64,000 bases of DNA from Telmatactis stephensoni (GCA_029948255.1 JALIZF010001874.1:576501-640500), one strand, 5' to 3'; counted from the first letter of the stretch, positions 1 to 10,901 are shown. Numbers and translations: made by a program. Notes: a model not told the origin generated them from the letters alone.

Positions 1-17
1 TATACAGTGACATACGT

Positions 18-963
18 TCAAGCCGACTCACAAGGGGGTCTGTTTTCAAATCCGAAGCACAAGTGAATTTCTCTTTCGACTGCCTTTCTAACTTCATTTA
101 AACGCCAGAAATAAATTAAAGGATTGAAACTGGCACTCATTAGTACTATTGTAGTAGCGATCTCACCAAAAGGGGACCACAAATCCTTTGTAGCCAATAA
201 CAGCAAGTTGAACACAATATATTATATAAGGAACCATAGTCACCAACAAGAATGATGTTATAATAAAGAAAGTAAGAGAAGACTTTCGTATGTCGAGAAC
301 GTGTTCATGACTGGGGCCAGCTGTGAATGTATTTTCGAGATGGCGGATTTGGTTAAGGTGCTTCTGAGTGATGCGGTAGATTTTCCAGTTACAAATTAAA
401 ATAATAAAAGTACACATACATGATATAGTCCCTACAATAATTGTGAAAATTTTGTAGCTTGCCAGAATTTGAGAAGTTGCTGTAAGAAACATGATAGGCC
501 AAAGTGCTGCGAAGGCGAGCAATACTCGTGGGATTGTCACAGTTTCTCTATAACAAAGATGAAAATGCAAGGCCAGTAGACGGTCGAGAGTTATAATAGT
601 AAGTGTTCCAAGCGAAACGCCACAGAACGTCACCGCGGAATAAATCAAAACTATGGCACCTTTGCAGGTGTATTGCCACATTTGGTAGAATTTACTGATG
701 TTGTAAACAACGCTACTCGGTTGAGATACCAATCCAGTCAACAGATCAGACACTGCCAGGCATCCAAGTAATACGAATGATGGCCGATGAAGATCAGAGT
801 TTCGATAAACTGTCCAAATAATAACGGAATTTTGCACAATCGCCATAACACTAAACATTAAATTAAGGACAACTGTTAAGATCATCACAATCCTTGTAAA
901 GTCATCTTGGCTTTTGTTGAGTTTTAATCCATAACAAGGGATTTCATTTGACGTGTTATTCAT
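18..963 (-). pseudogene. Rhodopsin-like (class A) GPCR, copy A, frameshifted before TM7
   Basis: Intronless seven-transmembrane receptor reading from ATG at 963. Class A hallmarks seen: TM1 asparagine in QNSVIIW, LAVSDLLTG in TM2, LDRLLAL in place of the DRY box after TM3, and NPLIY in TM7. One extra base in the A/G run near 170-176, compared with copy B, moves the TM7 and C-terminal part (18-215) to another frame. As written, the protein ends right after TM6-loop residues GFVVPFW. The N-terminus is intact, unlike copy B. The ligand is unknown; intronless lineage-specific class A receptors are common in cnidarians. It is either a young pseudogene or an assembly error. Confidence 0.85.
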
Positions 964-1790
964 AGCTGCTTGTCATAAAATAGATGTGGCTATTTTGTAC
1001 AACAAAATCAATCGAGAAAAACCTGTTTGGAACTATCGCTCAGTGTTCGTATAAACGTGAACGTTGCGCTGCTTTGCGAAAAATGCCTCTGGAACGACGG
1101 TGATTGCTCGGTAATTGTTTATGCGGCTTCAATTCGACGTGTTGGCAAGTATTTCCTTTAAATTAAAGGTGTCAACTACCATCAGCGGTGTTTATGCCTT
1201 TCACTCATCACAAGGTGACAGACTTTTCTGTAAATAATGGAAAAAAATAATCCCTTTCATATTCGAGTTCGCGCTTCAAATTTTATAGTCACCAAAATCG
1301 AATTGCTTTCGTTAGGGTCGACTCAAACAAAATTGCCGAGTAGCATACCCCTAATTTCTCTGTTTTATTAGGTCACTTCTGGTGATAGATCATTAGATCC
1401 AATTACTATAAGCAGATGGCTCGTTTATGTAAAGTAAATTGAAAGTCGACAATAGTCGATAATTTCGAGTTCTCGAGAACAAGTTTCTAGATCTAGCTTT
1501 AGGCAAGGCACTGAATTTCGTTCGAATATTCCTAAATATCCCATTCATATTTCCTTAAATGTTTTTGTCAGTTGTCTCTGACAGTTGGGTTTTATAGGAA
1601 AATCCATTGGATGACTGGGAATTTCACGTTGAATTTCACGAAAAAAACGATATCGCACGAGTCGCGAAGCGTTTTTTCGAGTATAATTCAACGTGGAATT
1701 CCGAAGTCGGGAAGTGAATTTTCCTTTATTTTACTGCAATTGTAACTGAGAACCATCTGAACATTATCCTGGAGGAATGTCTATTTCATG
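964..1790. other. GPCR upstream spacer, no gene seen
   Basis: Non-coding DNA, AT-rich, conserved at 17248-18082 in block B. It is the 5' flank of the GPCR and would hold its promoter. I recognise no specific element. Confidence 0.6.
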
Positions 1791-2159
1791 AATGGAAAAT
1801 CAACACTTGTTCGTCGGGAAATTTGGCATTTGGCATTTACATTGCAGAAAAAGTAATCTTGTTTCCCCAACTATGAAAACCATGGTGTCAAGGCATGGTA
1901 ATAGTTTTCTGCGCTTGCTGTTTTTCTTATGTTTTGAACGCCTTTTTTACAGTGAGGTTTTTGGAATTAATTATTTGAACATGACTCGTTCAAATAACTG
2001 ACTCAGTTCAGTTGAAAACATATCGCTCAAACAAATGTACTGGACGGTATGTTTCCGAAAACGTCTATGACTGCATCCGGAGATTACTGCTATTTTTTAT
2101 TCTATGCAAATAAGTGAAACATTTTTCTAATGATAAGGCTTGACTTTGAAATTAAATTT

Positions 2160-2334
2160 ATAAGAAAGACAAATTAACGCAAATGTTGTACAACGTTTCG
2201 ACATCTTCTGATGTCATTATCAAGTAATGGTCTATATTGAGCAAGGATGAGTATATATTGAGATATACCATTACTTGATAATGACATCGGAAGATGTCGA
2301 AACGTTGTACAACATTTGTGTTTGTCTTTCTTAT
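2160..2334. repeat. Inverted repeat with hammerhead-like cores, copy A
   Basis: Two arms of about 80 bp form a fold-back around an AT-rich loop. Each arm holds a hammerhead-like core: TTGATAA, a six-pair helix GACATC/GATGTC with a tetraloop, then CGAAAC and GTTGTAC. The cores lie at 2275-2310 (plus) and 2188-2223 (minus). Related motifs are known from Penelope-like retroelements. No clear stem I was found, so activity is uncertain. Confidence 0.55.
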
Positions 2335-2527
2335 TAATTTTTCTAATGAAGAGCCGATAAAAATTATTATGTCGAAGTTACTGAAGGCATCAGACCACAA
2401 CGGATTTTCATGTATGCGTAAGGCGTAATAAATGTCCTTTTGTTGTTAGTAGTTGCATCTTTTTCTTTACTTGTTTTCTCGTGATAATTTTTAGCAGCGA
2501 TAGACATTTGTTTTAAAACTATTTTAA

Positions 2528-3363
2528 GGTTGGTGCCTACTAATGGGAAGGTAATTTTTTTGGCCAAAAACCACATGGGTATCAAAGAACCCATCATAGG
2601 GAGCTAGAATCCAAGGAAAAAATTGGGGGTCACCGTGCATATTAATGAGTTACACGCCATCAAATGTTGCAAAATCTGCCTATTCTAGAGGCCCAAAGAA
2701 AAAATCATAAATACCCCATATTTTGAAAAAATGTCAAACTTTTTTTACTAAAACGTTTACAACACAATTCTCTTACTTGTCAATGCCATACGAAATATGA
2801 AAAACCAGAATAACAATTTTTTTCAATGACTTTTTACTAGTTTTAGACCTGTTTTGGTTCATGACCGCCAAATGAAAAGTCCAATTTTTGCAATCAAGTT
2901 TCAATTTTAAATTCATAAATGCATTTTAAAATAGTAGGTTAATCTCCACTTTACAATTTACAGAAATAAAAAATAGGGGTATCCGTGCGATTTAGAAAGT
3001 TATTTGCCGATAAACGCGCGAAAACTGATCAGAATTCGCGAAAATGATCAAAAATTCCCTAGCCCTCCCCGGAAAGTAGAGCGAATTACAATGCATTGTG
3101 GGAAATTTTCAAGATGGCGGCGAAAACAGATCGTTTCTGGTAGAAATGATAGTCAAAACAGGCGTTGTAACTCAGGTTCTATTTATCAACTGTGAATTTC
3201 ATTCAAACACAGGAGAGGCTAAATGGTTTTCCTTTAATTCTGTAAGTTTATTTTTTCAAAAAATCGTAAAAAGGCCTTGCTTTTACGATTGCTTCACCGA
3301 CAAAAATTCAGTGTTTTTGCATGCGCAGAAAGCAGTGCGCGCGGACAATAGTAGGCACCAACC
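2528..3363. mobile_element. 836-bp TTAA-flanked MITE (piggyBac-like target)
   Basis: Terminal inverted repeats GGTTGGTGCCTAC (2528-2540) and its complement (3351-3363) are flanked by TTAA at 2524-2527 and 3364-3367. The paralogous site in block B (about 18840) lacks the element, so it inserted after the duplication. No transposase is encoded. An internal GGGGTCACCG motif is shared with the 837-bp element at 24892-25728, which suggests one family. Confidence 0.8.
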
Positions 3364-4469
3364 TTAAGTTAAATTTAGCTGAAAAAGAAAAAGGAAAAAC
3401 ACAACAATCGCGGGCTACCTGTGTAAGTGGGTGATTCCACGCTGAATCGTCCCTCCTTTTAGTTTATCGTCAATATCTTTGAAAAAATGTTTTTCTTTTT
3501 CTTGAAACCTATTGCATCTTTTTTATTTGCTTTTCGTATTATTTTAAACTACGAAAAATAATAATTTTTCAAACACTGATTATAAGAAGGATAAGCCGGA
3601 AACAAAACAATCGCGGGCTACCTGTGTAAGTGGGTGATTCCACGCTGAATCATCCCTCCTCGATCGACCCAACACAATAGCCAATCAGGTAATTTATAAT
3701 TTTTGGACAATTTAATGAAAAGTCCTGGCCTTAAGTGGCTTGAGAAGAACAATAACGTGATCAAGGCTTTTCTTGTCAATTGAGAGATAAACTGAATCCG
3801 ACAGCTTTTCCGAACGTTCTATGCAACTGTCAGTTGATAAAGTCAATGAAGATCAGTCAGTACAAATAAACAGTGTCCAGCTGCGCCGATAAAAGACAAT
3901 TAGCTTTTAAAAAATATCACTTGTCTCATTCAATATTCATCATTGTAGAGCATTCAGAAAGAACCCAAAAGTTCGATTTCTTTTCGCTTTCATTGTCTCG
4001 GGAATTGCGAATGTCTACTTTATTCTCATTCTTAATGAGACTAGTGTGTGTACTATTAATGACAAAATCACTACATTGATAATAGATATTTTATTTCAAT
4101 ATAAAAATGGTATCGAAAAGATTTGATTGATGAAAGATCTGTATCAAAAATTTGGACTTACATGTTAGTTAAAAAGGTATAATCAATAAAAAATAACTTC
4201 GTTCGAAAAATATCCAGCTTAAAAAGAATGTTTTCCAACAGCTTTCGCTAAAAAATATTGCAGAAATTACTGAGATGTGAATCATTTATACCAAAATAAA
4301 ATAAAATAAAATAAAAACAGTAACAGTTTTAAACATTGCTCAAAAAGATAAAACGTAAATAATTAAGATTACACGACAAAATCAATCTCTACTGTTGTTT
4401 CATCTTATAGCAAGTTCTTGTATCGTTTTGAATATTTTTTTTATTGTTTTGGTTAAGTCCTTAATCATA
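3364..4469. other. Spacer 3' of the WAP gene copy, with a short direct repeat
   Basis: No gene seen. A direct repeat of about 55 bp occurs at roughly 3402-3456 and 3606-3660 (it begins CAATCGCGGGCTACCTG). AT-rich DNA follows, with an AAAAT run near 4298-4316. It corresponds to 18840-20033 in block B and is probably the 3' UTR and flank of the WAP gene copy. Confidence 0.5.
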
Positions 4470-5098
4470 TCAGTTCCCGGGAAGACCGGCGCCACCTGGT
4501 TTGTTACCTGGAGCACCACCATGATGACCGTGTCCACCAGGACGAGATCCTGGAGGTTTGGGTCCAAAGAAGTCACATCGTTTGATACATCCATCAAAGC
4601 AGCATTGTTGAGATCGTGGGCAGTCTGCGTTGGTCTTGCAGTATTAGCCACTTTAGAAACGAGTGGAGGACTGGGAACGAGTTTTTAGAATTAATCTAAT
4701 TACGAAATGAACCTCATCACAAGAAAGAGCATATCGTAAATATTATGTTTCATGATTTTGACAAAGTTTGGATAAGTATTAAATGATCTGCAGACATTCA
4801 AAAACTGTAAAAATTACAAAGACATGTATGTTTACTAGGGACACCTGTCCCTAGTAAACATACATTTCTTTGTAATTTTTGCAATTTTTAAATACCTGCA
4901 AATCATTGGATAATAATCCAAACCCTATCAAAATCATGAAACTTAATATTTACGATATGCTCTTTCTTGTGATGGGGTTCATTTCTTAATTAGATTAATT
5001 CTAAAAACTCGTTCCCAGTCCTCCACTCGTTTCTAAAGTGGCTAATTCTTTCTTGTCGTATTTGGCAAGGCAAGGTCCGGGATTTGGTGGTGGACAAA
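4470..5098 (-). pseudogene. Terminal WAP exon, copy A, split by a foldback element
   Basis: Counterpart of the intact terminal exon at 20034-20260. The two exon halves (4470-4645 and 5045-5098) encode the WAP cysteine pattern with DCPRSQQCCFDGC and a Gly/Pro/His-rich tail ending at TGA (4470-4472). They are separated by a 398-bp inverted-repeat insertion, so the reading frame is broken. The block B exon serves as the uninterrupted reference. Confidence 0.85.
4646..5043. mobile_element. 398-bp foldback MITE inserted in a coding exon
   Basis: Starts AGCCACTTTAG and ends with its perfect complement. The arms extend for most of the element and flank a short centre. It sits inside the terminal WAP exon of block A. 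The empty site in block B (near 20210) implies a short target duplication, AT or ATT. No coding capacity. Confidence 0.8.
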
Positions 5099-5116
5099 CT
5101 GGTTAAGAACACACGA

Positions 5117-5300
5117 AAAATAAGCACAAGCAACATATGCAGAATCAGTAATGTACTGCACAGCAGTGCTTGTCTTTTCACTAGTGACATAAGCATATAA
5201 GCACAAGCAACATACACAGACTCAGTAACTACTGCTCATTAGCAGTGCTTGTCTTTTCACTCCTGACATAAGCAAAGAAGCACAAACAGCACAGCAGAAA
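5117..5300. repeat. Tandem ~80-bp repeat, copy A
   Basis: Units contain CATAAGCACAAGCAACATAC, a CAGACTCAGTA segment and TGCTTGTCTTTTCAC. Block B holds one more unit (20284-20530), and a fragment recurs at 39870-39990. The internal sequence is related to the Harbinger-like MITEs at 15120-15279 and 45376-45545. Confidence 0.65.
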
Positions 5301-5391
5301 ATGGCAAACTCTTGTCATCCAGTACATTTTCTCATAAGAATTTTACAGTGGCCTCTTACTTCAAATATTGAACTACTTTTTGCTTACGTAC

Positions 5392-5562
5392 CTGGCTTTG
5401 GTTTGGGGGGTCCTGATGGTCCAGATTTCACGCACTGCTTATGACAGCCTGTACTACAGCATTTCTTATTGGATGAACAGTCTGAGTCCTTTTCACATTC
5501 ATTTTTTAGTGGAACAACTGAACAATCGATGGACAAAGCCAGTGGACACATTCCTGGTAGTA
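5392..5562 (-). CDS. WAP domain exon, block A (orphan gene fragment)
   Basis: 57 codons, phase 1 at both ends, donor GTACG. Eight-cysteine WAP pattern with the CC pair in NKKCCSTGCHKQC and a Pro/Lys-rich linker KPKPG. Paralogue of 20640-20813. The exons that would precede 6274 are missing from block A, so this belongs to a 3' gene fragment that is probably not expressed as an intact protein. Confidence 0.7.
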
Positions 5563-6103
5563 CTGGTAATACTATAAACAGTTTAACAGAATTAACAGCT
5601 GAAACTTAGCTCTCCTACTAAATTCGGGGTGTTCTTTCCATTTTTTAAGTTCATTTGACTCTTGCTTGATTAAGGGAGGTGGTGTCGTTGTGGTTAAAAG
5701 TTTTTTTTACTGAATGTTGCGAGGATATGAACCGTTTCTCCTCGGACAATCAAATTGATTGTTTGCACACGCGTTGGTGTCATCTTCCCGTTACTAAAAA
5801 TAGCCTTAAGCGCAAAACAGATCTCAATACCAGTTTCGCTCTCTTTATAATACGAATAGTATTATGGTGTCTTGTTCATGTTTAATCCTATATATATAAC
5901 ACTAAATTGCCAACCATAAAACCTTAAAAGTTGAAGGATATTCTTAGTCACCAATTCAATATATGAAAGAGAGTAGCAGAGCTTTCGACGCTCATCCAGG
6001 AGTCTCTTTCAAAGTGAGTAAGAACATTCTTCCCAGCATAAGAACCTCCACCAGTGTGGCCTCTTACTTCAAATGGTGAACTACTTTTTGCTTTAATGCG
6101 TAC

Positions 6104-6274
6104 CTGGTTTTGGTTTGGGAGGTCCTGGTGGTCCAGATTTCACGCACTGCTTATGACAGCCTGTATTACAGCATTTTTTATTGGATGAACAGTCTGAATC
6201 CTTTTCACATTCATTTTTTAGTGGAACACTTGGGCATCTGATTGACAAAGCCAGTGGACACATTCCTGGTAGTA
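6104..6274 (-). CDS. WAP domain exon, block A (orphan gene fragment)
   Basis: 57 codons, phase 1 at both ends. Eight WAP cysteines, including NKKCCNTGC. Nearly identical to 21363-21533. It is the most 5' exon retained in block A; the duplication ends about 330 bp upstream of it. Confidence 0.7.
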
Positions 6275-6339
6275 CTGGTAATACTGTAAACAGAATTAAT
6301 AGATCTGATGTTTACATTGTTGTTTATGAAAATTTATTT

Positions 6340-6600
6340 CCAATGATTTTAACTCGTGGATCGCAAATCCACGAGTTATAGTGAGGGATCGAAATATGCA
6401 AATATGTGTCACTCACTCGAAAATTGTTAAACTGTTACTGCGCATGTTCGATGTGATTGAAAGCAGGCCGAAAGTAACGTGGGCTCAGGGTACGTAGCAG
6501 CTATCGTTGTCAATCACGATGCATCGATATTCGTTCTTCGGGTCAGGAGAGGACACATCAGAAATACAAAAATATTAGCACGAATTACCATAAACTAGAA
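6340..6600. repeat. Dispersed hairpin-ended repeat
   Basis: Starts with a small hairpin (AACTCGTGGAT and its complement) followed by CTCACTATAACTCGTGG-type sequence. Further copies are at 21600-21840 and, inverted, at about 32580-32760. Non-coding MITE-like repeat. Confidence 0.55.
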
Positions 6601-7479
6601 TTTAAGCTCTCCACGATAAGAATTAAGGTGGCTCGATCGAGTTTTTCAGTAGAGCTACCAGTCGTCTTTGAGTGAAAACTATTTGTTCATGAGCAGTCTG
6701 ATAGTAAATTAAATATTACACCCTTATCAGACAAAGATCAAAGTTTATGATGACGTATGTTATATGGAGATCGGCGCTATTATGGCGACGCTTTAAAAGA
6801 ATTCCCCTTTTTACATATTCTCGATTTTAATGAGCTCTAGGCTTATTCTTGAAAAATGCTCTTGTGATCTTGTAGTTACCATCATTGCCTTTAGCTCTAG
6901 TGAATTACATCAATTTCTGAGAGAGCGTTTTAAAGATATTATTAATGAGAGATTTTAACTGCAGAAATCGAGCGTAAACAAAACAACTTTTTAAATCTCC
7001 TACAATTAAAAAGAAAGTAGCACATCTAAGTTAATTGTTCATCTCAAATTGTTGTAAAGATATCAAATTTGGCTGCTGAAAGAGACGAGAGAAATCACAT
7101 TGATTGATATCGAGAAAAGTGAGCCGAACTCATGTATATGGACATGCTGATTTTGCGTCTTTTGCCCAAATTTCGCTCTATTGTTACATATTGATTTAAT
7201 TCGCTAAAGTTAAAAACTAACCACACCCTATTTCCATTGTTTAATGTAGGTTTTGAATTTCGGGGGAAGACCCGGGACAGGTTTTGAATTTTGAATTCAA
7301 GACCTGCATCAGGTTTTTTGCCAAGTTCATGCAAGTTACTAGTCATGCCATACACACATTACACACATTTGAGAAGTTTACCTTCAATGCACTGCATTTG
7401 AGATTTTAGACACACACTAGAAGTCAGAAAGTCTTAAAATTTAAGGAATTGACTATTCTGATCTTAAAAAACGCATCGA

Positions 7480-7562
7480 CCCTACCGAGCCTCGAACCCT
7501 CAACCCGTTGAATCTTAGTCCATTCACTTACCATTATGCTATCCGGTAAATCGTTGACCATG
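7480..7562 (-). repeat. tRNA-like SINE head
   Basis: On the minus strand, TAGCATAATGG resembles an A box and GGGTTCGAGGCT a B box, about 40 bp apart. It lies inside the long-TIR element and is more likely a SINE than a functional tRNA, since a full cloverleaf is not evident. Confidence 0.45.
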
Positions 7563-7643
7563 ATGGAATTTTAAGAAGCTTTATCTCAACACACATTTTG
7601 TAAATTAGTATTCAAAATCCCCTCTGGGAATTACTAATAAACG

Positions 7644-7843
7644 TATTGTATTGTATTGTATTGTATTGTATTGTATTGTATTGTATTGTATTGTATTGTA
7701 TTGTATTGTATTGTATTGTATTGTATTGTATTGTATTGTATTGTATTGTATTGTATTGTATTGTATTGTATTGTATTGTATTGTATTGTATTGTATTGTA
7801 TTGTATTGTATTGTATTGTATTGTATTGTATTGTATTGTATTT
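7644..7843. repeat. (TATTG)n microsatellite, about 40 units
   Basis: Uninterrupted TATTG pentamers. The open frames across it (MYCIVLYCIV repeats) are an artefact of the repeat. Confidence 0.97.
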
Positions 7844-8318
7844 TAGCTATTGTTCGACGTTAATTTAATGATTTGATACTATAACTCAAATCCGATGATT
7901 TGATTTCTTATTTCCAGAATTTTTGCATTGAAACAATAAAAATAGGGTTTGGTTAGTTTTTAAACCACTTCAAACGCACGGGCTCGGGTTTGCGGCCCTC
8001 GGTCTTGAATTTCAATGCAAACCCTCGCCCTAGCGTTTGAACCTTTATCTAAAGGCAATGATGGTAACTACAAGATCACAAGAGCATTTTTCAGGAATAA
8101 GCCTAGAGCTCATTAAAATCGAGAATATGTAAAAAGGGAATTCTTTTAAGGCGTCGCCATAATAGCGCCGATCTCCATATAACATACGTCATCATAAACT
8201 TTGATCTTCGTCTGATAAGGACGTAATATATAATTTACTATCAGACTATCAGACTGCTCATGAACAAACAGGTTTCACTCAAAGACGACTACTGAAAAAC
8301 TCGATCGAGCCACCTTAA

Positions 8319-8466
8319 ACGTCAAAAGAAACTTTAATCTATCCCTAGACTTGCTGTGGAATTTTTTTAAATTAGTTTTGTTTTTTTGTTTTTTTTGCCG
8401 CGACGCAATTTTGCGATCAAACAGTGGAGGTGCGCCTCTAACAAAACCCAGTCGAGCCACCTTAAT
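8319..8466. mobile_element. Partial TTAA element end
   Basis: A second GTCGAGCCACC end followed by TTAA (8462-8465) lies just beyond the long-TIR element, in the same orientation. It looks like a nested or truncated relative. Confidence 0.45.
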
Positions 8467-8539
8467 AGATGTATGTGACCCAGACAAACATTATGAAACC
8501 GTAATCGAACTAAAAGGAAGACGGAGAAAAATACATTTT

Positions 8540-8722
8540 ATCACAAAACATTGTTTATTTTCAAAAACGTGGTCAGTCAAAAACAAACTGCGGACATCAG
8601 ACTCAGCTCCGCTGTTGCTTCAGGTCTCCTATTGATAGCAGATAGCCTTTTTTGGTATCTGACAGTACCCTGAGTCGTTATTGTTTTATTTTAAATAAAG
8701 GTGTCATTCATTCATTCATTCT
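8540..8722 (+). repeat. Possible LINE-type 3' end with (ATTC)n tail
   Basis: Ends in TAAATAAAGGTGTC followed by four ATTC units, as CR1/L2-type LINE tails often do. No reverse transcriptase is visible upstream, so this is tentative. Confidence 0.3.
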
Positions 8723-8842
8723 GCTGCATGGCAGGTGCTTCACCAGTACTAGATCGAGCGTTACAAAAGTACAACCATCTGATCAGTATCGCTGCATTCC
8801 CATCTTGTCTGTAGTTTTTACCTAACTTGTTTCGTAGCCAAA

Positions 8843-10045
8843 ATGGAAAGTACACCAAAGGTGATGGGATCTGAAGAGGCTTTCATCCTTTCTACGCTAC
8901 ATGCCATGTGGAAAAACCGTTGTCTCAGTGTCATCGTTGGACTCAAGATTCCTGAACTGCTTTGCTCCTCTGAAGAGGCTTCCCTCAGCATCGAAGACAT
9001 TGCCAAGAAGACAGGCTGCGATTCAAGCAAGGGTCTCTATCCTGTCATGAAAGTGCTCGCACAGTGGGGCATTGGCAAGGAGCTGGACAACAAGCACTTC
9101 GCCAAAAACCGAGGCATAGAGCTGCTGAGACGAGACAATGGACCAAGTCTGGGTCACGCTATTGAATATCACTGTAGTGAAGAACACTTTTCAGCTATGC
9201 GTTCACTGGCAGCGTGCATCAAACATGGTCAACCAGCATTTGCCCTCGAACATGGGATGAACCATTTTGAGTACATGAATTATATTGAAAATCATCCTTA
9301 TGACAAAACAAGGATGTTTGAAGGCTCATCTTCGCAAGCTATTGGAAGCGACAACAGAAGAAGAGAATTTGCTGAAAACTATCCCAGTGCAATGGCGTAC
9401 TATACCTATCTAACAACTCTTCCAGATGTCCATGGAATCAATAACGTATTTGAGGCTTTTCCTTGGTCCACCTGCAAGAATCTGGTGGACATGGGTGGAT
9501 GTTCTGGCTATTTTCTTGCATCGATTCTCAAATTACCAGGTTGCGAGCATATCCAAGGGAACGTGGTTGACTTACCAGACGTCATAGACGACGCTCAGAA
9601 CGGAGTAGAACGCCTTGGAATTCCAGCGAATCGCATTAAGTTCATAAAACACGATTTTACCAAACCATTCCCAAGTCACCATCAAATTGAAGTCGATACT
9701 GTGGTGTTCAAGAATGTGCTAAGCATGTTTATTCTAGATCACGATATGATGTCCAAGATCCTGCTCAACTGCTGCACCCTTTTCCCAGCACAGGGAAGCA
9801 GGCTCTTGATAATAGAGTACTCAGCTACTGACAATGGCGACATTAACGTTGGAATCAATGGTTTAGAGCTCGGAGTCATGGCAATTCATTGGCTGAGCAT
9901 TAGTGGCGATCGTCTGCTTACCAAGTCCGACTGGATTCAAAATCTTCAAGAGATTAGTGTCAAGTGTGGTTATCGATTGAAACAAGTTTATGATACTTTT
10001 CCAGGTGGCAAAACCATCTTTGAACTGTCGTATAATACCAATTAA
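8843..10045 (+). CDS. SAM-dependent O-methyltransferase, acetylserotonin/caffeate type (Methyltransf_2)
   Basis: An uninterrupted 400-residue protein. Residues about 10-110 look like the helical dimerisation domain. The Rossmann core begins near residue 213 with the SAM motif VDMGGCSGYF, followed by NVVDLPDVIDDA (acidic SAM ribose site) and HDFTKPFP. LDHDMMSKIL sits where plant and animal members have the catalytic His (HDW.. in most), and RLLIIEY follows. It would transfer a methyl group from SAM to a hydroxyl of a small aromatic substrate; the substrate cannot be told from sequence. The start fits: GCCAAAATGG context and no upstream in-frame Met-led domain. The gene is intronless and surrounded by repeats, on the strand opposite to its neighbours, so it may be a retrocopy. 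No A-tail was seen. Confidence 0.88.
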   Translation: MESTPKVMGSEEAFILSTLHAMWKNRCLSVIVGLKIPELLCSSEEASLSIEDIAKKTGCDSSKGLYPVMKVLAQWGIGKELDNKHFAKNRGIELLRRDNGPSLGHAIEYHCSEEHFSAMRSLAACIKHGQPAFALEHGMNHFEYMNYIENHPYDKTRMFEGSSSQAIGSDNRRREFAENYPSAMAYYTYLTTLPDVHGINNVFEAFPWSTCKNLVDMGGCSGYFLASILKLPGCEHIQGNVVDLPDVIDDAQNGVERLGIPANRIKFIKHDFTKPFPSHHQIEVDTVVFKNVLSMFILDHDMMSKILLNCCTLFPAQGSRLLIIEYSATDNGDINVGINGLELGVMAIHWLSISGDRLLTKSDWIQNLQEISVKCGYRLKQVYDTFPGGKTIFELSYNTN

Positions 10046-10630
10046 AATAATTTATTGGTTATCATTTCATGTCAAGATTTTTCTATAATAATACAATTTG
10101 TATGTCATGATATTAATTTGACAATTTATGCAATTTTGAAACGGCCTTCTTTATCGAGAAACGTTCTCTAATTGTTCAGAAAAGAGCGACGTTTTGTGTT
10201 AACTTTAACTGCCAGCCCTACGGGCTCGTGCAAATTTGATCGGATGTTTGTAAAACATATACTCGTGCAAGTTAATTCCAAATTGAAATCGAAACTGTAT
10301 CATGACTATCTATACTAATAAACAAATTATTCTGAAGTTTAAAGTAACCTAGTTTTTTTATGAATAGCTATTGAGAATTACTATATGTATCTTTTCAGTA
10401 CTGAAGTTTATCGAACAAACGCTAAGAGCGTGGAATAGAAATCAACATATAGTATTGTACAAAGCTAGTCACCTTTCGCTCACTCCCCTTGAGCCCACCA
10501 CTGACCGAAACGAGGGTAGTGGGTGTATGGACGGCTGGTTTTTTTTTAATGCTAAATTTGTGGATGGTTTGCAGGTTTTCGTTTTTCAAGGGCAGAGGGT
10601 AATCTGTATGTCCTATATCAATGTACTGGG
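10046..10630. other. 3' flank of the methyltransferase gene, nothing recognised
   Basis: AT-rich at first, with AATAAT and ATAAAC-like sequences that could serve as weak polyadenylation signals. I found no further gene. Confidence 0.4.
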
Positions 10631-10901
10631 CAAGAGACCATAATACTAAGAGAGCGAAGCTCAGTATTGATGTCTGTGCCATGTTCGTGGCGGCAAAGGC
10701 TATTTTTAGTAACTTCGCCATCGCGCGCGCAAGGCACTTAAATTCAAACGGTCCCTTCCGCGCGCACGCCAAAAAGCAAATTCTATTGGTTGAGGGCCTT
10801 GCGCGCGCGACTGGCGAAGTTACTAAAAATAGCCTTAGCCGCCACGAACATGGCACAGACATCAATACTGAGTTTCGCTCTCTTAGTATTATGGTCTCTT
10901 G
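10631..10901. mobile_element. 271-bp foldback MITE
   Basis: Begins CAAGAGACCATAATACTAAG and ends with its complement; arms of about 90 bp. Flanked by the direct repeat ACTGGG (10625-10630 and 10902-10907). Diverged relatives sit in the WAP introns near 5720-5880, 20975-21130 and 22730-22870. Confidence 0.75.

Larger units (their letters stand above)
1..6603. repeat. Segmental duplication, copy A
   Basis: This block matches 16282-21863 in the same orientation and order: GPCR, conserved spacer, hairpin, WAP terminal exon, two WAP exons. Similarity ends abruptly at about 6603. Copy A is longer because it carries two later insertions, at 2528-3363 and 4646-5043, that copy B lacks. Its left edge lies at or beyond the window start. 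Confidence 0.9.
6627..8314. mobile_element. 1.7-kb TTAA-flanked element with long terminal inverted repeats
   Basis: Arms of about 267 bp (6627-6894 and 8049-8314) begin GGTGGCTCGATCGAG and are flanked by TTAA at 6623-6626 and 8315-8318. The interior carries a tRNA-like segment and a pentanucleotide array but no transposase. It begins 23 bp from the block A breakpoint. Ends of the same type (GAGCCACC then TTAA) recur at 8454-8465 and 16271-16281. Confidence 0.8.

Noticed and set aside
1792..2001. Block A version of the plus-strand membrane-like frame
   Set aside because: The frame is not conserved with block B; indels disrupt it.
7646..7868. Three long open frames of YCIVLYCIV repeats
   Set aside because: They are frames of the (TATTG)n microsatellite.
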